DNA of 64,000 nt from Aldrovandia affinis (lineage: Eukaryota > Chordata > Actinopteri > Notacanthiformes > Halosauridae). Made by a program: the position numbers and the translations under genes. How positions within the stretch are numbered: the first letter of the stretch is position 1; every line of letters begins with the position of its first letter. Of this stretch, positions 24,001 through 36,000 are shown one piece after another. The notes under the pieces were generated by a model. It saw only the letters and a program-made list of their open reading frames with translations, did no database searches and was not told the DNA's origin. The stretch spans positions 1,337,001 through 1,401,000 of the forward strand of contig JAINUG010000011.1 in assembly GCA_029706075.1 (NCBI GenBank). Direction: 5' to 3'.

Positions 24001-27000
24001 ACTAGAATTAACATGTGGTCATTTACCAGGCAAGTATTTGACTTAAAGTATGTCCCGTTTGTTGCCAACAGTCAAGTTCCTTTCATTGTCAGACATCAAA
24101 GGACAACTGACTGGAAAGGATTAAAGTCAGGAGTACTGGGTTCCCACTGTGTCTGCTGGTTTTTTGTTTCAAATGAATGTTTAGTGGCTTGGAATTGCAA
24201 ATAAATGAAATCAAATCAATTGGGTGGGGGGGCTGTTGTTTGGCTCTTCTGGCTATAGCAGGGCTACTCGTTGTAGTGTTGTGCCCCATGGTTGGTCTGA
24301 TATTGAATCCTGATTCCTGCCAGCGCCAACTGTGGCTGGCAGCCTGGCAGGGCGGCGCATAATTGTTATTAACATCACCCAGCGAGTGAATGTTTTAGTT
24401 GGCAGGATTGTCCCTGTATCACACGGGAGAGCAACTCATCTGGGCGCCTGCAGCGTCCCTGCACCAGCTGCGCACAAAGCGTAATCCTCCTGCACGGTGA
24501 CTGCGCAGCTCAGCGAGCGGACCCCAGAGTGAAAAGAAGCAACAACTGGAGGAGCACGCTTCGGAGGAGACGTGTGCTTGCCTGTACTCTCCTGGATCGA
24601 CGGAGGGCCTTGCAGTGAAGCCTGTGAATGTGTCTGGGCGTTCCAGCTAGGGATAAAAGAACAAATGGAGCATAAGGAGTCGTTTAATTATGTATTAAAC
24701 TAAACATAATTAAGAAATGTATTCAGTGATTGATTTTTTTTTTTTTTCAGATTTTTTTTTTTTTTTTGTTGCTTATGTCAGTTGATGGTCCAGGTAATCA
24801 TAAGTGAGAGGGGAGATGGAGCTGGCACCATTGCTGGCACTGAGTCTCCATTAAGCAGCACGGGATGGAGTATATCCTGGTCCTGTTCTGTCTCGTTTCT
24901 GGTGCATGGTTCCTCCACGGCTCCTGATTTTCCAGAGCTAATTAAAGCCATAGGAGAAAAGCTCAGCCTGTGGCAAGGATCCAGGCTTGCTAGAACAGTT
25001 CCGTCTCTGCCGCCATGACCGCGTCTCTCTTATTATGGGATGGAGCTTTACCGTAGGTCCGCCTGAACCCTCGCAGCATCTTTTTTGTAGAAAGGTGTCT
25101 TGGTGTCCCCTTCGGTTAAGCAGGGATTTGCATTTTTAATGCGGCGCCTGGCGTTCCGGTTGGAAAATGCATGGTATTTGAAGTGAAATGCTATTTTTCA
25201 GTCCGTTTGAGAGAGGCAGCCCCGGATTGATGTGTGCAAACGTCTGCTCAGTAGTGGAGGGAGATCACAGGCTGCGTACATGTCTGTCTGGCGGGTGGCG
25301 TCACACACAAATCAAGCCTTATTCATTTCTGTCTCGGCTGTCACCCACCCCCCCCGCCGTACCACCCGCACTTTAGCACTTGGTGTTCCTGAGCGAGGAT
25401 GGTGTTGGGGAGGACCCAGAACGTGCGACGGGAGCGCTGCTCGTCTTCCTCTGAAGCAGCTGACACTGGCAAGAGTGTTGTTTGTTTGCAGTGTGAGATG
25501 ATGTGGAGTGGAGCCTATGAAAAGTGAAAGATCACTCCGTGTCAAGCTGGCGGTTTCTCGGACTCCCACTCACAAAATGAGCACGTTAATCGCAGCTCCT
25601 TAATATCCCTTTTTTATTTATACATTTATTTCTAATTTTTCCCCGTTTTTCTGTGCACCCTCCCCTTATCCAGCAATATATTTTATTTATCAACATTTAT
25701 TTCCAATCATTTTCTTATCTGACTATTTTCTCCCAGAGTTTGCCATTCAGCAAACTCCAGATTATTTTTGTTGATTACCCTCTATTTATCTCAATTCGCC
25801 CTCCCCCATGAGTCCGCCGCCCGTCCTCCGGGGCGAGACACTATTTCCGGGCCGATTTTTATCAGCCTCTTCCGAGACGGTAATCTACCACGGACGCCTT
25901 TTTCCTGCTCCTCGACGGACTCGTGCCGCCTCACCCTCCCCCGGAGGCGGACAGCCAAATGCTGCCTCCGATCGGGACTGACGTCCGGGCCGGTCTGGTA
26001 GAGACGCGGGTTTCGAACCGCGTCCCTGACAGGCAGCGCACACCAGAACGGACCAGCCAAAGTGTGGTGCGTTAGACAGCTACACTATCCGCCGGCCCCA
26101 AATATCCCTTTTTTGTGGTGATTCTGTAACCTACTGTCCTGTGCAGAAAGCTTACCTCTTCACCTTTCAAATACAGCAAGAGCCACATTGGAGTGGTTTA
26201 AAAAACAAAATAAATCTATGTCCTGGAGTGCCCCAGTCAAAGCCCAGACCTCGATCCCTTTGAGAATCTGTGGAAAGATTTGGAAATTGCTGTTCACCAA
26301 TGGTCCCCATCCATCCTAATGGAGCTTGAGCAATTTTGTAAAGAAGAATGGGCGAAAATTGCATTGTCCAGATATACAAAGTTGGTAGAGACTTTACTCA
26401 AATAGACTCACAGCTGTAATTGTAGCTAAAGGTGCATCTACCAAGTCTTAAGGTCTAAGTGAATACTTATGGAATCAATTATTGTCAGGTTTTTTTTAAA
26501 TTTGTAATGAATTAAGAAGAGGTTTTTTTCACATTTGACATTTGAGTATTTTGTGTTGATCAGGGGCAAGAAATCCCAATTAAATCTTTGGTTTTACCAT
26601 TTTAATTCCATGAAGTAAGAAAATAAACTGTGAAAAATGCCAAAGGGGGTGAATACTTGGGACTATTGGGAAAGTTTGTTCTGACAAGGTCAGGAAGCGG
26701 CACAGCCATGCCTCATGCTGAGGAGGAAGAGTTTTGTGAGGGACGGACGGACACGGGTGGAAGTGCTGGCCGCGCCTCACGCTGTGTGGGTAATCACTCC
26801 ATCGGGGAGCAGGCTGCCATTGTTTCCCAATCTCATAAGCCATTACCTGTGAGGCTTTCTCATTAAGTCCTGCTGCTTAGATCTTGCGGGCTTAATATAT
26901 TGTCTCCGTGCGACCGCCCACTATTTTTTACAAGATGCTTGTCTGTTTCGCTCTTGACGTTCTCCAAAATGTGTGACATTATGCTCCAGAAACACTTCCA

Positions 27001-30000
27001 TTACTGAGTCTCAACAACCAGCCAAGCGGGTCATCAAAACATTGAGTTGGTCCGTGTGGGAGGCTTCACACACAGGTGGGTGCTGCATTCACCGGCAGAT
27101 GAGGCAGGCCTGGGATGTTCGTGCATGTTGTTTGTGTGTGTACCGGATGTGTGGGTCGTGCCCGGTCCGGTTTAGCTTGGGCCGTCTTTAAAATAGGAGA
27201 GTGAACTGGTCTGGACGGGGTGAGGATGTCAGCTCCTGTGGGTGAAACTATGTCCTGGACTCTGTACTATGAGATGGGAAAGTGAGACTACATACATCCC
27301 ATAATGGGCGGAGCTACCGGTGTTCCTATCAGTCACCGACCCATACGAACCAATGACTGACTTTTCTCTCCATAGCAAAACACTGATTGGCTGGAAAGTT
27401 GGATCACTGTAGCCCCAGCCCATTGTAAGGGGGCGGTACAGTAGTGAATGTAAGCATTTTCTCGTGCTCCCATGACATATGCGCCGTGCTCACATGACAT
27501 ATGACCTGTGACCCCTCGATGCTGTGTGCTTTTGTGACCCTCAGGCTGGGGCCTCATCCATGTGGGCTTCATGCTGTGGTCTGCTGAATGAAGTGATGGG
27601 GACCGGGCAGTGCGCGGCCAGCAGCCCGGCTTCGGAGCGGGCGCCGGGCCCTTCCGGTTCGCCCCCAGCGCTGGATACTCCACCTACCCGCCTACCAGCT
27701 CAGGGAGCCCCAGCCTCGTATGCAAGGCCTGCGGCCAGGCCTTCTCCGTCTTCAGGAGGAAGGTACGTGGGATGGGGTAGGGGCCAGGACACACAGCGAG
27801 GGTGGGATAAGTCCCTGTGATTTGGCCCTCTGGCAGCCAGGGTCATGGAAAGATCCTGTCTAATGCACACTAATGATGCGGGTTAAGTGGATGCAAGGGG
27901 AAACGCTACCGCAAGTTACATTTATGAGCGTCCTCCCGTCTATAAATTCCACTTTGTTGTGATAAACCAGGCTACTGCCACTGCTAAGTGCCCATAACTG
28001 TTTAAGTGTTCATAAATGTATGGCCACATTCGACTGGCCACTCACAAATGTAGTTATTTGAACTGATTTGTTTGTAACAGTATCAACTGTACTTATTTGG
28101 TGTGTTATACGATACAGCAATACAATTATTATTGTCTAGCACAAAAAAAACCCCAAACATAATATTAATATTGAAAAGTTGTAATGGATAACTGTACCAT
28201 ACCTTTATTAGTTATCATTTTGATGGATATAGTGTATTTGACTTCACTTTAACAGGCTGATAATCTTTGTTATGGGAAACTATGTTGAAAAAAGAATATG
28301 TCACCTTGCAAATGGTCCTTGGCAATGTATGGCTATAATTATTAATTCATTAGCAGATGGCTACCCGGGAGCAATTAACACACTTGCACATATTCATTCT
28401 ACCAAATCTGAATTATATTCACAAAGCTGTTCTTCGCTGTTGCAGGTGAGGTAAGTTTAAAGATGCACATGACATTTCCAGAACAAGGGGCTTGGTTAGA
28501 AAAATAAATAAAAAGTGTTTGGTGACTTGGGGCCACTAGGATAGTAAGCTGATGTGGTGGAGCTGAAAGTCACAAACATCTATTGGGACATTTATTGGGT
28601 TATACTCACTTTATTGGGTACACCTTCCTAGTACTGGGTAGGACCCCCTTTTGCCCCCAGAACAGCCTGAGTTCTTCATGGCATGGATTCAACAAGGTGC
28701 TGGAAACATTCCTCAGAGATTCTGGTCCATGTTGGCATGATAGCATCACGCAGTTGCTGCAGATTTGTCGGTTGCACATTCATGTTGCGAATCTCCCATT
28801 CCACCACATCCCAAAGGTGCTCTATTGGACTGAGATCTGGTGACTGTGGAGGAAATTCTGACCCTACCATCTGCATGCCACAGCAGAAATTGAGATTCGT
28901 CAGACCAGGCGACGTTTTTCCAGTCTTCAACTCTCCAGTTTTGGTGAGCCTGTGACGACTGTAGCCTCACTTCCCTGTTCTTAGCTGACAGGAGTGGAAC
29001 CCGGTGTGGTCCTCTGCTGCTGTGGCCCATCCACTTCAAGGTTCAACAGGTTGTGCATTCAGAGATGCTCTGCATACCACTGTTGTAATGCGTGGATATT
29101 TGAGTTACTGTCGCCTTCCTGTCAGTTTGAACCAGTCTGGCCATTCTCCTCTGACCTCTCTCATTAACAAGGCATTTTCACCCACAGAACTGCCGCTCAT
29201 TGGATGTTTCTTGTTTTTCGCACCATTCTCTGTAAACTCTAGAGACTGTTGTGCGTGAAAATCCCACGAGATCAGCAGTTCCTGAGATACTCACACCACC
29301 CTGTCTGGCACCAACAATCATTCCACGGTCAAAGTCACTTAGATCACATTTCTTCCCCTTTCAGATTTTTGGTCTGAACAACAACTGAGCCTCTTGACCA
29401 TGTCTGCATGCTTTTAGGCATTGAGTTGCTGCCACATGATTGGCTGATTTGATCATTCCATTAACGAGCAGGTGTACAGGTGTACCTAATAAAGTGGCCA
29501 CTTAGTGTATGTGGAATATATAATAAGAGCTTACACACATGCAGTGGTAACCTGCCAGCCCCCCCTAAGTTGCCTGAGATGCTCGACTTTTGTATGCACG
29601 GTTGGACACACGATGTTACAGTTCTCATTCACAAATGCACGCTCACGGACAAAACTATGTCGGAGACCCACTGAGGTGGAAGCGGCCATAAGATGATTCT
29701 CTGATATATATATGCCATTTAGCAGACGCTTTAATCCAAAGCGACTTACAGTAGTGAATGCATACATTTTTCAGTATATGGTCCCAGTGGGAATCGAACC
29801 CACGACCTACCCTAAGCAACTGAGCCAAAGGGAACCACAGTGCACAATGATCACTTGTAATTTGCAACTTGCAAATTACGGCTCATACAGTGGAAGAACA
29901 GTATTTCTCCTACGGTGTCTCCGAGCATCCTGTGTTCTTCTCTAAATCCCCTGTGTAATGACTGCACATGGTGTACCCCCCCTCCTGTCACGTCCTGTCC

Positions 30001-33000
30001 CAGGTGTTTTAGAGCACTGTCCCGTTGGGTTTTGCCGCCCCCCTGCGCTTTTAATCCTCTGCGTCCTAAGAGCCTGGTTGGATCACAGGCTAAAGCAGGG
30101 AGCTAAAGCAGCGCTTCGTGGGGCAGGAGCAGCACCTGACACGACCCCCAGGCAGCGATGTCAAGACGAAGAGAAAAGAGTGCTTTTACGCCTGCAGCTA
30201 AATCATTTATTCCAGAGGCTTCTGTGCTGCGGAGCGTGTTACTGAATGACTCTTAGCGGAGTCTCATGCAAACAGCAGCACGCGTCGAAGATATGTTTTA
30301 TTTTTAAATGTGAAACCTTTCGCTGAACGTCCATTTGGAACATAGTAAAGACGTACACTGCACTGCTTTTAATTGATGCATTTATCTATTGTTGGCTCTT
30401 TGCCGTTCAAACGGTAGATATAACTGCTGGCTCATTTTTCTCAGGCTCGTCAAGGTTGGCACGCAGGCTGTCGCTTTCGTAAACACTAAGCGCAGCCTGT
30501 CGCCCGCGGGGGAGGTCAGTGCGTTCAGGCCAGTGATGGACGGTCCTTTCTGGCCAGCGTCTCTGGTGTGATTCGCTTCCCTGGCCTGTCTGCCACATGA
30601 CTGGCTCCTTATCTCCCTGTCAAGAGCTTCTGGTTGCCTTTTTTTGCGGGGGTCTACACAAGCCGGTGATGGGCAGCAGTGAAGAAAGTTCATCTCTGAA
30701 CGTCGCCGTCAGGAGTTCCATCAGTCAGTTTGCCGTCCCCCCCCTCCCCGACATCCTCGGTCACCATGCCAACCGAACGACTAATCCCTGGGCGTGCATT
30801 TATTTCCGTTTGATGCCGGTGACATGAAAGAAACAATCTGCTCCAAGTCCAGGCGTCTGGAGATGGAGGGAAGCAGATAACCGTTGATTGAAATGCGTAG
30901 TTTGGGTTTAAGATGTTGATTTGCTTTTAGGTTTATCTTAAAACCTCCAGTTTCAGACACTACTACACTAGTACTAGTACAGACGGTACTTTCATCTGTG
31001 AGCACATTGACATGGGGAAACGTATTGCCTCTGACAAAGGTTTAGTATCAGGATTTTGCGAACAGCCCAAATGAACAGTAATGAAAACCCTGCGAGGTAC
31101 GAAAGTTTCATTTTGGGGCCCTTGATTCAAAACCAGAATGCACCTGGGCCTTGTGACGTAAATACTCACAGCCCTCCTCTCCCTCCCTCCCTCCCTTTCT
31201 CTCTTCCCTTCTCTCCCGCAGCACATCTGCTGCGACTGCAAGAAGAACTTCTGCTCCTTGTGCTCCGTGCTCCAGGAGAGCCTGCGCAGGTGCGCCACCT
31301 GCCACCTGCTGAAGGGCACGGCGTTCCAGCGGCCGCAGCTGATGCGCCTGCGCGTGAAGGACCTGCGGCAGTACTTGGTGCTGCGCAACATCCCCACCGA
31401 CACCTGCCGCGAGAAGGAGGACCTGGTGGACCTGGTGCTCTGCCACCAGGGGGCCGACAGCGAGGACGACCCCGACACGGCCAGCCTCCAGTCCCGCTCC
31501 CACGTCACCCCGCCCCCCTCCACTGTGCGCTCCGCCTCCGAGCAGTCCGCGCTCTCCGCCTCTCAGGGAGAACCGCTCAGCAGGAGAACCAGGGCCAGCA
31601 GGAGCCCTCACCCACCCCCCCACCTTCCAGGAAAGCTCACTGGGGACCACCTCCCCCTCCAGGTATGCCACGCCCTCACACCCCCAGCCTCCAGGTATGC
31701 AGGCAGGCCATGCTGAAGATGAACATTGATGTTGGCATAATGCAAAGGCACAATGCTTGATTGTAAAACCAAGACAAACACATTCAATTCATGCCCACCT
31801 GTTGACCAGGTTGATGAGGGCTACCCACAAGCCACCATTTTGGCTATTTTATGCTCAAGTGACCCGCCCCCAGGACCATGCCCTCTCCTCCGGTAGAGCA
31901 GTCTTGTACTGTTATTCCTGTCTCTAAATGTGTGTTGTCACACATCATTTTGTATGGAATTACCTTTCTGAAATGTCCTCTTGTCCAGGAAATTGGCCAT
32001 GTTCTGCTTTGTGTATTTGCACTTAGTGTGTGTGGGGGGGTGGCAATGTATCGTGTGTAAATCTTTGTCTGGTGCTTATTTTATGTCTCCAGAGCCATTT
32101 GTATAATGCTCATAGCGTGTGGTTCGATAAGTCCATTAAGCGGTAATGCTGTTTCTTAAAAAAGATGGGAAACGTCTCGATTTCTGCCTCTGGGACCATT
32201 TGGTGCTTCACTCTGCCATTTAAAAGGTCTAAATTTGGCTTTTCGATGTGTGTGGCTATATCAATCTCTCAGTGTAACAGCCATTACGAGATGGAAATTG
32301 TAGCAGTGCTCCAGCAGATACTACAGCACACCAGCACACACATCACCACTTCCTTGTTGAAATTCTCCATGAGCTTACAGGCACTTGATTGACAGGGAGC
32401 TAGGATGACAGTGCAGTAATTCTCTGGGGTAGCCAGTGCAGCCTCCCGAATCTCTTGACTGACGGTTCCTCTGAGTCTTGAAGGGCTTACAATTAACGTG
32501 AGGACTTTGTTTTGGCATCTGGGTTTGAGAGGCTGGAGCAGGCCTGGAGCAGGCAGACTGATGCATTATTAAAAGCAGAGGATGCCGGACGGCTATCTCA
32601 CCGGCTTCCGTTAGGCCTGGATGCCTTATGTGCGGGCAGTGCGGGTGGGGGGGGATGTGCACTGTTGGGCGGAGGCTGGACATGGACACAAGCACGCGCA
32701 GGTGTGTGCACGTGTGTGAGTAAGCGTTATGTTAATATGCACCGTACAGCGTTGGTGTGTGAGGCTGCATGGGCGTGCACATACTGTAAGTACCTGTCTG
32801 AGTGTGTGCGGATGATTGAGAGTGTCTGTGTCTTTGTGTTTGTCTTTGTTTGTCTGTGTGTGTGTGTGTGTGTGTCAGGGTTCCCGCGCTGGTCTTAAAA
32901 AGCCTTAAAGTCTAAAATCCAACAATCCGATTTTTTAAGGCCTAAAAAGGTCTTATATTTTACTTATTAGGTCTAAAAATGAGGTGCTAGGTCTTAAAAG

Positions 33001-36000
33001 TGAGATTAGCTCTCGATTGTGTTAAAAATGTTTGAGTGTCCTGCAAAGAAATCAGTCCTATCTATTTACACGGAAATTAATCAAGCTGGAACCAAAAAAA
33101 TGCAAATTCGCTGCCCCGGGAGAAATTATTGGCGAACGAGCTACGTATCGTTCGAGGTTGGTCGAACGTAGACAAGAGCTAGCTAGCTAACTACTCGTGT
33201 TTTGTTTTGAGTTTCCTCGCTATGTAATTTCATAAGCCATGGGCAAGTGTAGGTTTAATGAGCTATGGGTAGAGAAAAGCGCGTTTAGGTCCTGGTTAAA
33301 AGCAGTGGATGGGAATCCATTTTAAGCCCGTTGCACTTCATGCAAAAATATATTAAACTCGAACATTAGGGTAAAGTCTCTGGAATCGCATGCGAAGTCC
33401 TCGAAACATGAGACCCAAATAAGAGGTCTGCGGCCCAGTCTCCGGTACCACTAATCGGCCTCCGCTACTCAAGGAAGAAACGACCTTGCGCTGGGATCCA
33501 CGCCAACACTGGTGGCAGAAGTGATGTGGACGCTGAAACCGTAGTTAAACACCAGTCCTATAACAGCAACGAAGGCATTGGCAAGCTTTTTGCCCCCATG
33601 TTCCCCGATTCTGACATCGCGAAAACATTTGCGTGTGGTGGTGATAAGACGGCTTGTATCACAAAGTTCGGTTTGGCGGAATACATAAAGAGGGATCTCG
33701 TGCGAAAGTCAACAACGGACCATTCGTTGTTACGTTTGATGAAAGTTTTAACAAGGCGACCAAGACCAAGCAGCTGGACATACATGTTCGTTTTCTGGGA
33801 TATGGGGAAAGTCCAGTCTAGGTACCTGGGGTCCCAGTTCATGGGACATGCAACAGCGCAGGACTTGCTGGCGAATGTCAAAGTAAGTAACGCAAATCAA
33901 TTATTGATCTGTTCCATTTGGTAGCTATTTTTCTATAATGCCATTACCTGTAGTGTGTCACAGCTAACTTTACATCAGTGGGCCTATTGTAGGCTAACGT
34001 TAACTTAGCCTACTTGTCTCATCTGTGAACATACTAGCTACAGTACATGTTAATTTTCAGCTTCATAGGAATGAGTGTTTGAGTACATTTGAAATGATTG
34101 TTGTTAGCCAATATTGCAATTATCACAGCCATATTGGCTACAGTGACCTTTTTATGTCAACCAGTGTAGTTTCAGTGAATCTAGAATGACCAATACATGT
34201 CTAATTGTTGATGTACTGATTTATGTACATTTTGTGATAGGTGATGTTATACTGGAGCAGTTCGGTGCTCTCCTGTCCCTTGAGGGGAGAAGTGAGGAGT
34301 TCCACTCTTTCCAACCCATGCGAAAGAGAGTGGATGTCTTCTTGCATGATGTCCTCAGCGAGCCCTACCCTGACCTCTGGGCTTTTTGCCAGAAGCTGCT
34401 CATCTTGTCCCAGGCAGATGGCCGAGCTCATCTCCAAGTCAAACATCCTGCGAAAGGGCAGCAAGAAGAAGTTGGCGAGCTTGAGATAATTGAGAAGGAG
34501 ATAGAGACAAAGGGAGCAGAGCTCAGAAAGATTGAGTGACGTTTTTTGTTGTTGGGGACTGGTTCAGTTTTCACAACGTTTTCACAGAAATGCCCCCAAG
34601 TAGTTCCTCCCCAGCTCTGTTACATAGTAACAAGTGTCGTGTCTCTTTGTATACATACTGTAACATTAAGCGGTTATAAGCTTTTGTGCACTTTGTTCTC
34701 TTCACTTTGAAGTGACTTTCTACAGTTAATAAAAATATAAAAATAAATGTACTTTTGAGACTTATTTATTTTATATTAATTATCCTTCAGACTTTTTTGT
34801 CTGCATGGCAGTGAAATCCCTAATTTCATCACCCCGAGGATGACAAAAAGCTATCATATGGTGTCGCGAATAGGTCTAAAATTCTATTCAAAGAGGTCTA
34901 AAAAAGGTCTAAAAAAGTCTTAAATTTGACTTGTTGAAACTTGTAGGAACCCTGGTGTGTGTGTCTGTGTGTGTCTGTCTGTCTGTCTGTCTGTGTGTGT
35001 GTGTGTGTGTGTGTGTGAGGGGCATGCGTAGCGGCTCCATGATAGACACAGCCCTGCCGGAGGGAAGGGAGGTCTGACGATTGATCTCGTAAAAGGATTT
35101 GATTGCTCGCGTTCGGGCTGAACGAAGAGAGTTTCAGGCCTCCGAGAATAGGGTTCTGCACTGCTGCATTAGGCTGTATAGATTCATTTTTCTTACTACA
35201 GCCTAGCGTAAAAGAAAACCTGTCAGTGTCAATGGTTATACAGAATTATTAACAGCAAGCCCAGAGGAATCCACACTACACGCGTACAGCCTTGTTACGC
35301 AGCCAGCGAGCGAACGTGAATGGCATTAGAATGGATTAGGCCGTGGCTGACTCTTCGTTCCAGGGTATTTAAAACTCAAAGTTCAAACGGATCAGCAGGG
35401 GCGAGTCACTCTCTCTATATATATACGTGCACCTATCTAGCTTGTCAACAAAAAGCTTTTCTGTGAATGGAAGGCGAGCCGAGCGGGTTTTACGGCACGG
35501 CGGGATCAATCGGTGACCTGCAGCCGTAATTGCTGCTAAAACGAGCCGGGCTTCCACCTTCATCCCCGTCTCTCTCTGAACGCCCCTTCAGGCCTCGTGC
35601 TCTTCTCTGCCTTTTGTGTTGGCTGTGCAGGATCAAGGAGATGGCACGTCTCTCTCCCTCTTGAACCTGGAGACTCACGAAAACACACCGGAGGTGAGTG
35701 AGGTCAGTTCATCTGCAGTGAATGGAACATTATCTCTATAGTATATAATATAATATATGCCATTTAGCAGTCCAAAGCGACTTACAGTAGTGAATGCATA
35801 CATTTTTCAGTATATGTGGCCCCGGTGACCCCACAACCTAAGCGTTGCCAACGCCACGCTCTACCTACTGAGCCACACAGAACCACATCTATTCACCTGC
35901 CTGTGCGGACGAGCCGTCCAACGAAGGGCTTCACGTGGAAGGCCTGTTACGGGCACGTTGCACATACCACACAAATGACATAATGAACCAAAGGTTTAGC

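Noticed and set aside
31056..31760. 234-aa plus-strand ORF over RNF34 exon 3
   Set aside because: Wrong frame over a GC-rich exon; the true frame gives the RNF34 protein.
33526..33924. 132-aa ORF as a novel gene
   Set aside because: It lies between hAT-like ends and reads as a transposase fragment.
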